Shown here piece by piece: positions 45,901 to 54,519 of a stretch of DNA of 64,000 bases (the first letter of the stretch is position 1; every line of letters starts with the position of its first letter). The stretch is taken from NCBI GenBank assembly GCA_964389675.1, contig CAYMEV010000014.1, positions 1-64,000 of the forward strand. Reading direction: 5' to 3'. The notes beneath the pieces were generated by a model that worked only from the letters and a program-made list of their open reading frames with translations, had not been told where the DNA came from and made no database searches. This DNA comes from CAYMEV01 sp964389675 [NCBI: uncultured Candidatus Sumerlaeota bacterium]. Its GTDB lineage: Bacteria; CAYMEV01. The translations under genes and the position numbers were made by a program.

Positions 45901-46721
45901 TTGATGCAATGATCCTGCAGAATAAGATAAGCAGAGCATATTATTATCTGGGTCTGATCAGTGAGATAGCAGAAAATACAAATAAGGAGCTGTTTTTCTT
46001 TCATCATAAAATCAATCTTTTCTACCTGTCAATGATCTCCCTTGACCTCAAAACTGCCAGAGCTGCTCTTTCTGAACTCAGCAATGATCCTTCAATAAGG
46101 CAGTTATCCGGAATTTTCAGCAGATTTACTGCAATGCTTTTAGATTTTACAATGCTCAGATCTCTTACAGTGCCTGATTTTGAAAAATATGCATCAGAAA
46201 TGACAGAAAGATACCTTAATCTTTATGCAAAGAACGATAATATAAATAATTTACTGATAAAGTACTCTCTGTGCCTGCTGATCATGACAGGCAAATCCCG
46301 TGCCCTGATGAAGGCAGATGAAAAAGAAAGCCATATCCTCCTAAAAAAGAACAGGAAGCTGTATGATACCATGGCAGAATTATACAGCATGAGAAATTCA
46401 GATGATGCAGGCAGGCCTTTTCTGCTTTTTCACAAAGCTGCCAGGTCCATGGACGGTGAAAGAGAAAAGCTGTCTTTAAGCATCAGTTCTGTATTAAAGC
46501 TTCTTTCAGAGCTTGATCATATCTATATAACGGTACTGCCGTTCATATATTACAAATTATATGTTTTTTGCCGGGACCGGGGATTTATGCAGGAGGCTGA
46601 AAGGATAAAATCAATTATTGCAGCAATTGCTGATAAGAGGATAAGCGTGCACTCCGAGGAGAAAAGGGATCAAATAAAAAAAAGCAGCCTTTTCAGCCTT
46701 TTAGCTGATCTTAAAAGCTGA
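42927..46721 (+). CDS. Ser/Thr protein kinase fused to P-loop ATPase and TPR domains
   Basis: The 1264-aa protein has a eukaryotic-like kinase domain (about 10-265): glycine loop GKGGMGEVY, Lys41 in AALKII, catalytic loop LHLDMKPKN (HLD instead of HRD, so non-RD) and DFG in IIDFGLS. A P-loop ATPase of the NACHT/AAA type follows, with Walker A GINGTGKT near 308-315 and Walker B VLLVDD near 408. TPR-like repeats fill about 690-1060 (for example YNNLGILYKLKNRFDKSKEFF and YNNMGSIYLSEYDLNTAYTYY), then a helical tail. It probably senses a stimulus and signals by phosphorylation in the cytoplasm. A paralogue lies at 56958. It may be co-transcribed with the preceding acylase gene. Confidence 0.9.
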   Translation: MKRYIGVADRYEIIDLIGKGGMGEVYRVSDRFNNDSPAALKIISSDIKIPNTKLLKNEFLLLSMLAHPNLIKVYELGFYSREMQYIYYTMEYIDQKNLDAVLPLLDKIQKVEIIKLILHTLLYIHSRGILHLDMKPKNILIPPEKSMNRLKIIDFGLSELKINSQNLNTSKGSLAFIAPEVLAREKGIDERADLFSLGALILRMYSQKMFRLYAMKDQSIKGLLVRHIPPKLVKFVEKLLYINRNNRFQKTAEALNYFMDLMNLSPYVLSKDDYIDILSRNPQYSLDERIKRVLDAIELKNARKILVYGINGTGKTRFLKELELHLRMKNYKTFFIGKGINSSFKYNLISELSMQGIITAEEKEAIDSEISNLIRGYSSSQIANLKKIIAYKLADFLEDKLNDAVLLVDDLNLIHKHEGDIIKHMLPLPGLYMSAVMTRSRSKPLRGYDLSICMKNLSQQETGKFVSLCLGLRDINPKSVSEISVSTGGNPKKIKDYLYASLSRGFNDTSEGLVLSMPAEIKVQKEIDLHDSILDFRLKRLLPEEQLILFILDKFPAPLDIREIKVISGKDGRDVEYALKKMQKLGLVDNIQDKFSSAYPVPESCHEKNISKASMKDMFVKMSGFISDKPDDYNPYKIMYIYNGINSPSAGFEQILKIAVRLYRSGNPYNSLDVLNYLIKEYRKNKPDSTPDNIYFNIITPTRYFEKPIEFSLLNLGLLKAELLRFTGSYRASNRLLMRLLKEKPGNEAKWNIKYNIARNHVNLHDFEEALIVLDEIMAEIDDIDNIYFFQSVSQKCWIYIQRGNLDKCESLLSSFYKVIDDMPSTLKMIQSAIYYSRAKYDDAIKVLLEICSEKSRLIDNNTLSKVYNNLGILYKLKNRFDKSKEFFKKSYEIKKAMGDYESLAKTYNNMGSIYLSEYDLNTAYTYYKKALKSAEFVGDRASTMSASINVANLYIMFGDPYQALNQLNKILPGAISENDQDILFHIYINALDAMILQNKISRAYYYLGLISEIAENTNKELFFFHHKINLFYLSMISLDLKTARAALSELSNDPSIRQLSGIFSRFTAMLLDFTMLRSLTVPDFEKYASEMTERYLNLYAKNDNINNLLIKYSLCLLIMTGKSRALMKADEKESHILLKKNRKLYDTMAELYSMRNSDDAGRPFLLFHKAARSMDGEREKLSLSISSVLKLLSELDHIYITVLPFIYYKLYVFCRDRGFMQEAERIKSIIAAIADKRISVHSEEKRDQIKKSSLFSLLADLKS

Positions 46722-46757
46722 TTGGCCAGCCAGAATATTATTCAAGGAGAAATCCAT

Positions 46758-47660
46758 ATGGCAGATTCAAAAGAAAACGACCGGAAGAAAATTGGAAAGA
46801 CAGAGGAAGGTTACCTCGAAGTTACAGGGGGAAAGGTCTGGTACCGGATCCTTGGCTCTGATAAAAAAAAGATGCCGCTTATTGTAGTGCACGGCGGTCC
46901 AGGTGCAACTCATGATTATCTTGAGACGATTGGAGACCTTTCCGCCCAGAGGCCGGTTGTTTTCTATGATCAGCTCGGGTCCGGGAATTCAGACAGGCCC
47001 ATGGATAAAAGCCTGTATGCAGTGCCCAGGTTCGTTGATGAACTTGACAGGCTGATAAAAAAAACAGGATGCAGAAAGGCCTTTCTTCTGGGTTCTTCAT
47101 GGGGAACAATGATTATATCAAAATTTATGGAAAAAGGCAGTGAGAATGTTGCCGGGATAATATTCTCCGGCCCGGCGATAAGCTCAAAAATGTTCACCAG
47201 GGATGCAAGAAGTCTTATAAAAAAACTTCCGGAAGATTCTCAGAAGGCAATTTACGAGGGTGAAAAAAAGGGTGAATACAATGATGAATATCAGAGGGCA
47301 ATGCTTCTTTACTACAGCAAATTCCTTTGCATGCTCGAACCTTATCCGGACTGCCTTAAAAGGACGCTTGAGAAGATGGCCCCGTTTGTTTATGAATATA
47401 TGTGGGGGCCCAGCGAGTTTACATGCACTGGCACATTAAAGGATTTTGACGGAATTGAAAGCATAAAAAGGATAAAAGTGCCGGTATTGTTCACCTGCGG
47501 CAGATATGATGAAGCCACTCCACAAACGACCAGGTACTACTCAGACCAGATCCCGGGATCAAAGGTAGTAATCTTTGAAAATGCCTCCCATTCTCACCAT
47601 CTTGAAAAAAGAGACGAGTATAATAAATGTATTATGGATTTTTTGTCTGAAATAGACTGA
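46758..47660 (+). CDS. alpha/beta hydrolase, proline iminopeptidase-like (S33)
   Basis: From ATG 46758 (AAGGAG 7 nt upstream) the protein is 300 aa. It has the S33 motifs VHGGPG, YDQLGSGNSDRP and the nucleophile elbow LLGSSWGT with Ser114. The acid and base are in CGRYDEATP and NASHSHHLEK. The family releases N-terminal proline from peptides, or hydrolyses related amides and esters. A longer frame from TTG 46722 is open, but the ribosome binding site favours 46758. It begins 36 bp after the kinase stop. Confidence 0.92.
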   Translation: MADSKENDRKKIGKTEEGYLEVTGGKVWYRILGSDKKKMPLIVVHGGPGATHDYLETIGDLSAQRPVVFYDQLGSGNSDRPMDKSLYAVPRFVDELDRLIKKTGCRKAFLLGSSWGTMIISKFMEKGSENVAGIIFSGPAISSKMFTRDARSLIKKLPEDSQKAIYEGEKKGEYNDEYQRAMLLYYSKFLCMLEPYPDCLKRTLEKMAPFVYEYMWGPSEFTCTGTLKDFDGIESIKRIKVPVLFTCGRYDEATPQTTRYYSDQIPGSKVVIFENASHSHHLEKRDEYNKCIMDFLSEID

Positions 47661-47666
47661 TAATAT

Positions 47667-47694
47667 TTGACAGGGATTTTTTTCATTGTAAAAA
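47667..47694 (+). promoter_or_regulatory. possible promoter of the hybrid kinase gene
   Basis: A perfect TTGACA (47667-47672), a 16-bp spacer and a weak TAAAAA (47689-47694). The predicted start near 47701 would make ATG 47770 the better initiation codon, with a leader of about 70 nt. Confidence 0.35.
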
Positions 47695-47769
47695 AACTCT
47701 AAGCATTTATATATGCATAAAGGGTATATAAGTCAGCAGAAAGCAATACATAATCAAGAAGGTCAGTAT

Positions 47770-50700
47770 ATGGGCAGAGAAGCCGGGATAAACAATCCAA
47801 GCAATGATGAGAAGGAGTATATGCTTTCTGATATAATAAGCATTGCTGAGCTGCAGGGCCTGGTTGACAATTATTTTAATCTGGCCGGCATCAGCACTGC
47901 CATAATAGACAAGGGCGGTTATGTCATCGTATCTGCAGGATATCAGGAGGTCTGCCAGAGATACTACAGAAATCACCCTGAAACATTGAAAAGATGCCTT
48001 CTAAGTGATAAGAATATAAGGGATGATTTAAAAAGGGGTGAATACCAGCTCTATAAATGCAGTAATGGCCTGTGGAATGCATTTACTCCAATTTATATCG
48101 AGGGTTCCAGCATTGCAAATCTTTTTCTTGGTCAGTTCTTTTTTGAAGATGATGAAATAGACCCTGATGTGATACTCAAAACTGCAGAAATATGCGGTTT
48201 TAACAGGGGTGAGTATCAAAATGCACTCAAAAAAGTACCCAGGATAAGCCACGAAAAATTTGAATCAGCTGTAAAATTCCATGTCGAGATGGCTGGATTG
48301 ATTTCCAGCCTTGGCAATAAGAATATCGGCCTTTCAAAGACTCTTTCTCAAAGGGAATCTCTGCTTGAATCATTGAGGCAGAGTGAGGCAAAATTCCGCA
48401 GATATATTGATAATGCACCAAACGGTATATTCATTACGGACAGGCATGGCATATTTAAGGAGGTAAACAGGACTGCCTGCGATATAACCGGCTACACAGA
48501 GGATGAACTTGTGGGCAACAGCATGATGATCATGGTGCCCAGGTCCGAGCATGGCATTGTAAAGGAGCATATAGCAAAGCTGAATGAGTTCGGCAGGACA
48601 TATGTCGAGATACCCTTTATCCATAAAGATGGCAATATCAAAGTATGGAGCGTCGATTCCATATGTATCTCTGAGAATTCCTATGCCGGTTTTACCAGGG
48701 ATATCACTGAAAGGAAAAAGTCGCAGGAAAGGGTAGAAAAACTTGCTGATGATTATGAAAAGTTATTTAACGGACTCCAGGAGGCAATGTTTCTTATCAG
48801 GGTAAAGAAGGGTCCTGAGTTTATATTCATCAGGGCCAATACACGTTTCCAGAAAAAGACAGGCATTCCCCTCTCAGACATAACAGGAAAGACTCCTGCA
48901 GCTCTTGCAGGAGAGAAGCTCGGGAAACAGATGGAAAGACGATTTCAGGTATGCCTGAGAAAAAAAGAGCCATATTCATTCGAGGAAAAGGTAAGCCTGC
49001 CTGACGGGGAGCATATATGGCTGACCACACTGAATCCTGTGATTTCAGAAGGGCAGGTGAATTACATAATCGGCAATTCGTTTGATATTACAGTAAATAA
49101 ATCCGCTGAGGAATCATTAAAAAGAGAGCTTCGTTTTGAACGTTTCATCGCTGAAATATCATCTGATCTGATCAATGCCTCACCTGAAAATATTGCCAGC
49201 ATTATAAATTCAATGCTCGAGAAGGCATGCGCTTTCTTCGGTGTTGACAGGGGTTATATATACAGGTTTTCTGATAATGGTACAGGGATGAAGAAGATAT
49301 ATGAGTACTGCAGTGATGATTATCACAGCGAAGAGGGAATTGAAAGGACTGTTGAGGATTATCCATGGTGGTCAACACAGATTAAGGGCCATGATCATAT
49401 CTATATTGAGGATATTGATGAAATGCCGGATGAAGCCAGTATTGAGAAAAGGGTCTTCTCTGACCAGAAGATAAAAACCCTGCTTAATATCCTCATAAAA
49501 AAAGGCGGTTCAACCATTGGATTTTTCGGATTTGATTCCGTTTTCAGGGTAAAAAAATGGACAAAGGAGCAGATCTCGCTCATGTCCGTCATAGCGGGCA
49601 GGGTTTTCGACGCCCTGACTAAAAACAGCATGGAATTGGAGCTTATCAGGTCAAAGGAAATAGCTGTTGCTGCCAATAAAGCAAAGAGCGATTTTCTTGC
49701 CAATATATCACATGAGATAAGGACCCCGCTGAATGGGATCATAGGCTTTGTCGACCTGCTTATGGCGACTGAACTTGGAGAGATCCAGAAGCAATATCTT
49801 GAGAATGTCAGTGTTTCTGCAAGATCACTTCTTGAGATCCTGAATGATATACTGGATTTTTCAAAGATAGAGGCAGGAAAACTGCTTCTTAATGAGCAGA
49901 AGACAGACCTTATCTCTCTTATCGAAAATGCAATTGATATTACAAAGTACAGTGCAGAGAAGAAGGGCCTGGAGCTCCTGATGAATATAAGGCCTGATAC
50001 TCCCAGGTTTATTCATATTGACAGCCTCAGGCTCAAGCAGATACTTGTCAATCTTCTAAGCAATGCCATAAAATTTACAGAAAAAGGGGAAGTTGAGCTT
50101 CTTGTATACCCTGTATTTTCCAGAGACAGCAAAGGAAGGGCAAAATTCTGTTTTTCAGTAAGGGATACAGGCATAGGCATATCCTGCGAAGATCAGGGGA
50201 AACTATTTTCTGATTTCTTCCAGGCTGATTCAACCACCACAAAAAAATATGGAGGCTCAGGGCTGGGCTTATCGATCTCAAACAGCCTTCTTGAGAAGAT
50301 GGGTTCATCTCTGAATGTCTCAAGTGCCCTGAATAAGGGAAGCACATTCTCCTTCAGCATTGAAAGCAGATATGAAAATGATGAAGATGATAAATGCCCG
50401 GATCTTAAGGGCTTGAAAAATATAATGGTAATAGATGACAATGATTCAGGCTTAAGGATTATTGAAAATATGCTGAAACACCTTAATTTAACCTGTGAAA
50501 CATATACAGACCCGGGAAAATGCATAAAACGATTGAAAGAGTCCGTGCAATTTGACCTTATCCTTCTGGATTTCAATATGCCGTCCTTAAATGGCATAGA
50601 AATGGCAGAAAGGATAAGGCAGGAGACCGGCATAAATTACGATAAATGCCCTGTTGCCATTATGTTCTCAAGCAGGGAGGAAAGTGAGAATTACTATTAT

Positions 50701-51579
50701 TGCCAGCATGCAGGAATAAGGCACAAGATCCAAAAGCCTGTCAGGATGTCCGGCCTGATAAAGCTCCTTGCAAGGGTTTCAAACCGCGATTATGAATCTG
50801 AATACAAAAAGCCCGAAATATCCCCGAAGCATAAGGCTGAAACCCGTATAAGCTCCCAAAAGATAAATGTCATACTTATTGCAGAGGATAACAGCATGAG
50901 CATCATGCTTCTAAAATCAATGATAATGAGGCTTCTGCCAAAGGCTGTTGTAATTGAGGCAAAAAACGGCCATGAAGCTGTGAAGCTCTATAAAGAATAT
51001 ATGCCTGACCTTATATTTATGGATATTCACATGCCTGAACTGGATGGCTATTCTGCAGCTGCATGCATCAGAAAGGCTGAGAAGGATAAAGGTTCCCAGA
51101 CACCTATAATTGCCCTTACTGCAAGAGCTTCCAAAGGGGAAAGGGAAAAATGCCTGAAGCTGGGAATGAATGATTATATTTCCAAGCCGATAACATTAGA
51201 ATATATTGAAGATGTTCTGAAGCGGTTTATTGCAGAAAACGGGAATTCTGATACGCATTTTAACAGGGAAGCCCTGCTGAAAAACCTCTATGGCGATGCT
51301 GACCTGCTCTCAATGATGATAAGGGAAAGCGTAAGCGCTATGCCCCTTTACCTGAAGGAAATCCAGGATGCCCTGAAGGAAAAGGATCTGGGCATGGTGA
51401 GGGAGAAAGCACATAAGATCAAGGGTGCAGCACTGACCATGCAGTTTAACAGCCTGTCCAGGATCGCAAAGACCATAGAGACAAATCCGCACTATGATAT
51501 CAGCAGAATTGAAAAGCTCATCAAAGACCTGGAGGATGAACTTGATGCTGTTATTACTGAACTGAGAAAAAGCCTCTGA
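47770..51579 (+). CDS. hybrid histidine kinase: PocR, PAS, PAS, GAF, HisKA, HATPase, two receivers, HPt
   Basis: I start at ATG 47770 (AAGG 7 nt upstream), giving 1269 aa; an ATG at 47713 without a ribosome binding site is also in frame. The domains run PocR sensory (about 15-175; NYFNLAGISTAIID, CQRYYRNHPETLKRC), PAS (about 200-320), PAS (about 330-450), GAF (about 460-610), HisKA with phospho-His648 in ANISHEIRTPLNG, HATPase with NLLSNAIKFTEKG, DTGIGIS and GGSGLGLS, REC1 with Asp934, REC2 with Asp1085 and HPt with His1215 in AHKIKGAA. No transmembrane segment is seen, so it is a cytoplasmic multistep phosphorelay. PocR domains bind small organic ligands, suggesting metabolite sensing. No output regulator is adjacent. 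Confidence 0.94.
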   Translation: MGREAGINNPSNDEKEYMLSDIISIAELQGLVDNYFNLAGISTAIIDKGGYVIVSAGYQEVCQRYYRNHPETLKRCLLSDKNIRDDLKRGEYQLYKCSNGLWNAFTPIYIEGSSIANLFLGQFFFEDDEIDPDVILKTAEICGFNRGEYQNALKKVPRISHEKFESAVKFHVEMAGLISSLGNKNIGLSKTLSQRESLLESLRQSEAKFRRYIDNAPNGIFITDRHGIFKEVNRTACDITGYTEDELVGNSMMIMVPRSEHGIVKEHIAKLNEFGRTYVEIPFIHKDGNIKVWSVDSICISENSYAGFTRDITERKKSQERVEKLADDYEKLFNGLQEAMFLIRVKKGPEFIFIRANTRFQKKTGIPLSDITGKTPAALAGEKLGKQMERRFQVCLRKKEPYSFEEKVSLPDGEHIWLTTLNPVISEGQVNYIIGNSFDITVNKSAEESLKRELRFERFIAEISSDLINASPENIASIINSMLEKACAFFGVDRGYIYRFSDNGTGMKKIYEYCSDDYHSEEGIERTVEDYPWWSTQIKGHDHIYIEDIDEMPDEASIEKRVFSDQKIKTLLNILIKKGGSTIGFFGFDSVFRVKKWTKEQISLMSVIAGRVFDALTKNSMELELIRSKEIAVAANKAKSDFLANISHEIRTPLNGIIGFVDLLMATELGEIQKQYLENVSVSARSLLEILNDILDFSKIEAGKLLLNEQKTDLISLIENAIDITKYSAEKKGLELLMNIRPDTPRFIHIDSLRLKQILVNLLSNAIKFTEKGEVELLVYPVFSRDSKGRAKFCFSVRDTGIGISCEDQGKLFSDFFQADSTTTKKYGGSGLGLSISNSLLEKMGSSLNVSSALNKGSTFSFSIESRYENDEDDKCPDLKGLKNIMVIDDNDSGLRIIENMLKHLNLTCETYTDPGKCIKRLKESVQFDLILLDFNMPSLNGIEMAERIRQETGINYDKCPVAIMFSSREESENYYYCQHAGIRHKIQKPVRMSGLIKLLARVSNRDYESEYKKPEISPKHKAETRISSQKINVILIAEDNSMSIMLLKSMIMRLLPKAVVIEAKNGHEAVKLYKEYMPDLIFMDIHMPELDGYSAAACIRKAEKDKGSQTPIIALTARASKGEREKCLKLGMNDYISKPITLEYIEDVLKRFIAENGNSDTHFNREALLKNLYGDADLLSMMIRESVSAMPLYLKEIQDALKEKDLGMVREKAHKIKGAALTMQFNSLSRIAKTIETNPHYDISRIEKLIKDLEDELDAVITELRKSL

Positions 51580-51649
51580 CAAGGATATTATAAAAATGCA
51601 TCAGTAAAGCTGCATGCAGGTATCTGGACTTAGATGCTGCCCTTTTTTA

Positions 51650-54118
51650 TCAGTTCTTTTTCATAAGCTTCAGGAAATGATCATAATCGTCTGCTTTAAT
51701 TATATTATCGGTCAGTGTTTTTACCATTACCATCCTTGATATCTGTGAAAGGATGTTGAGATGCTGCTGGACAGGCTGGGATTCAGGGACTACCAGCACT
51801 ATGAGTATGCGGGGCTTTGACCCGGAATCTGGGATATCAAACCCTGATCTGTTTACAGCAGGGTATATCTGAGATCCCTGAACCTGTTCTGTATGGGTGT
51901 GTATCAGGAGTATATCCGGTGAGAGATCTATGGGGTAATCCCTGAGGACTGAAGAAAGCTCCGTCGTAATATTTTCGGAAATATCGGGATAGTGTTTTTC
52001 CGCTATGTACTGAAAAATTTTCACGGGGTTATTTTCCCGGGTATTGATAATATAGTTATCACCGGGGATCTCGTTTAAGAGGTTAAGGTCTTCAGGGAAT
52101 ATTTCGCTGGTGTCTTCATACTCTTCAGGATGATAATAGGGGTATACTACAATAAGGTTATTATCCGGAAAATTCTGCTTTATCCTGTAGGGCATCTGGT
52201 CAAAGGACAATCTCCAGGCTATCCTGCCCTGCCTTGATATCATCTGTATGAACATATCATTCTGTGATACAGTCTTGTGAAGCTCCCTGCAAAGATTCTT
52301 CCAGCTTTTTACTTCCACGAAGCCGGCTTCTTTCTCTGATGCCTTAAAATGATGCTTTATCTCTGCATAGGTTTCTGATTCTGCAAAAACGGTTATCCTG
52401 GCATGAAGGTCATTGCAGAGCTTTATTATGCTGCTTAAGGTATCGGTAAACCCATATTGTTTATTAATAAAGGGAGGAATTATGAGTATGATCCTGCGGG
52501 TTATGTTCAGAGGTTTTACCAGCCTTGATATAAAAATCATTTCATCACTGCTGTCGACAAGCTGTTCAATTATTGAATCAAAGAATTTATGTTTGAAGCT
52601 CGCAGGCTCATTCCATCCGAGTATTACCTTTGAGATCCTCTGTTCAGCAATTGCCTTGATTATTCCTGAAGATATTTTGTAATCTATTTTAAGGAGAGGC
52701 AAAACCTGTTTCTGCATTGTGCTTGCCCTTATGCTTGCCTTGGTGAGTATATTTTCCCCGTCAATAATATCTTTTTCGGAATTTCTGCCCTCAAGCGCAA
52801 TATGCATGGGATAAAGAGGCTCCTTGGAGCCCTTTGGATGCAGAAGCACGGCAAGGTCAATCATCTCATTTACCTTATCAGGCTTTGATATCGGGATCAG
52901 TATCCGGTCAAGAGTTCCTGCACTCTCTGATTCAAAGCTTTCTCCCCCTGTCAGGATAAGCTTTCTGGAGTATTTCTCAGTCACAATTGAGCCGATGAAG
53001 GTTGTTATGAGTATCATCATGATGGTGCCTGTCAGGACAGGCTCTCCGAAAATTTCAACCCTGTAGCCGATTATCACGACTGCAAGTGTGGCTGCTGCCT
53101 GGCTTACGCTTAATCCGAATATAATGCCGGTCTCAGCACTGCTGAATCCGGAAATTTTTGTGAAAAACCTCGCTGCAATGTATTTTGACAGTACCGCAAT
53201 AATTATCATGGTTATAGAAACCCTTATTGTAGTCAGGTCTGTAAGGAGAAGCCCGGGATTAATGAGCATCCCTGTTGATATAAGAAAGAATGGGATGAAA
53301 AGCGAATTGCCCACGAACTGTATGTGGTTCATCAGCATGCTTTTATCAGGTATGAGGGAATTCAGTGTAAGCCCTGCCAGGAATGCCCCGATGATCGGTT
53401 CAAGGCTTGCAATATGTGAAAAAAAGGCTGATATGAACATGGCTGTAAAGACAAAAGCATATTCTTCAACACCGGTATCGGATGAAAAATTCCTGAAGAA
53501 CCAGCTTCCGATCCTGGGAAGGAATCTTATTATCAGGTAGCTGTAAAGGGAGATTGACAGAACCAGATTGACCCAGAAGGACAGGTCGAGCCTTCCATGC
53601 CTTGATGAGACGATGACAGCAAGGATAAGAAGCGCAAGCGTATCTGTTATTATAGTCCCGCCCACGGTTATGGTCACTGCCCTTTTCTTTGACAGGCCCA
53701 GCCTGCTTACGACAGGAAAGGTAAGAAGCGTGTGCGATGAAAACATGCTTGCAAGCAGGATGGATGCGACAATGTTCATGCCAAGAACATAGTACCCTGC
53801 AAAGGTACCAAGTATCAGGGGGAAAAGAAAGGTTGAAATTCCGAACTTTGCGGTATTGTGCCTGTCTTTTTTCAGGCTCTCAAGGTTTATCTCAAGCCCT
53901 GCCTGGAACATTATATATAAAAGGCCAATTGTTCCGAGAAGCTCAATTGTCTGGTCCCTTTCCAGTATTCCGAAGAGATGCGGGCCAATGATTATGCCTG
54001 ATGTGATCAGCCCTATTGAGCCGGGGAGCCTGATCTTTTTGAAAATGAGAGGGGATATTAGAACAAGTGTCATGACTATGGAAAATATCAGAACTGGATC
54101 ATGTAATGGAAAAGTCAC
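51650..54118 (-). CDS. CPA2 family cation:proton antiporter with UspA-like and PTS EIIA-like domains
   Basis: About residues 1-385 form a 12-13 helix Na+(K+)/H+ antiporter of the CPA2 (KefB/NapA) family, with GLLYIMFQAGLEINL and FSSHTLLTFPV segments. About 400-640 are two soluble UspA-like regions (RILIPISKPDKV, IILIIPPFINKQ) that probably bind a nucleotide. About 670-822 resemble the PTS EIIA type-2 fold (DILLIHTHTE, ILIVLVVPESQPVQQHLNILSQI). The transporter would regulate cytoplasmic ions and pH in response to cellular state. Length 822 aa. The start is GTG at 54118 with a weak ribosome binding site. It converges with the hybrid kinase gene. Confidence 0.87.
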   Translation of the reverse strand: MTFPLHDPVLIFSIVMTLVLISPLIFKKIRLPGSIGLITSGIIIGPHLFGILERDQTIELLGTIGLLYIMFQAGLEINLESLKKDRHNTAKFGISTFLFPLILGTFAGYYVLGMNIVASILLASMFSSHTLLTFPVVSRLGLSKKRAVTITVGGTIITDTLALLILAVIVSSRHGRLDLSFWVNLVLSISLYSYLIIRFLPRIGSWFFRNFSSDTGVEEYAFVFTAMFISAFFSHIASLEPIIGAFLAGLTLNSLIPDKSMLMNHIQFVGNSLFIPFFLISTGMLINPGLLLTDLTTIRVSITMIIIAVLSKYIAARFFTKISGFSSAETGIIFGLSVSQAAATLAVVIIGYRVEIFGEPVLTGTIMMILITTFIGSIVTEKYSRKLILTGGESFESESAGTLDRILIPISKPDKVNEMIDLAVLLHPKGSKEPLYPMHIALEGRNSEKDIIDGENILTKASIRASTMQKQVLPLLKIDYKISSGIIKAIAEQRISKVILGWNEPASFKHKFFDSIIEQLVDSSDEMIFISRLVKPLNITRRIILIIPPFINKQYGFTDTLSSIIKLCNDLHARITVFAESETYAEIKHHFKASEKEAGFVEVKSWKNLCRELHKTVSQNDMFIQMISRQGRIAWRLSFDQMPYRIKQNFPDNNLIVVYPYYHPEEYEDTSEIFPEDLNLLNEIPGDNYIINTRENNPVKIFQYIAEKHYPDISENITTELSSVLRDYPIDLSPDILLIHTHTEQVQGSQIYPAVNRSGFDIPDSGSKPRILIVLVVPESQPVQQHLNILSQISRMVMVKTLTDNIIKADDYDHFLKLMKKN

Positions 54119-54251
54119 TGACTTTGCTGCAGCCCTCTATAATAATATTATTGGAACATATAATATCAGTAAAAAACGAAATCGTAAATTTATTAATTTT
54201 GTAAGCAGTTCATCCGATGGAAATTATAAGCTCGACAGGCTGGATGAGCTT

Positions 54252-54395
54252 TTAATAGTTCATGATCCCCAGTATGAAAGCAATTATATATAATAAGCCT
54301 ATTATGCCCCAGAATATAATGACTATAGCCACTATTGCCTTGAAGATACAGCCCAGGCTTTTCATGTTTTCATCAAAATCAAAGAACCTTTTCAT
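54252..54395 (-). CDS. small membrane protein (47 aa)
   Basis: A minus-strand ATG at 54395 starts a 47-residue protein: a charged N-terminus (MKRFFDFDENMKSLGC), then one or two hydrophobic segments (FKAIVAIVIIFWGIIGLLYI). The start has only a GGGG element nearby. It may have been missed because of its length. Its role is unknown, and it is 133 bp upstream of the antiporter gene on the same strand. Confidence 0.5.
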   Translation of the reverse strand: MKRFFDFDENMKSLGCIFKAIVAIVIIFWGIIGLLYIIAFILGIMNY

Positions 54396-54440
54396 TTATT
54401 TAAGCCCCGCTTTATTCTTTATTTCTAATTATCATAGATA

Positions 54441-54468
54441 TTGTACATTTAAAAAATTCACCTATAAT
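54441..54468 (+). promoter_or_regulatory. possible promoter of the alpha/beta hydrolase gene
   Basis: TTGTAC (54441-54446), a 16-bp spacer and a perfect TATAAT (54463-54468), about 50 bp before the ATG at 54520. Confidence 0.4.
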
Positions 54469-54519
54469 AATTAATATATGCTTTAAATATAATATATCAA
54501 ACTTTACTTAGGGATATAT

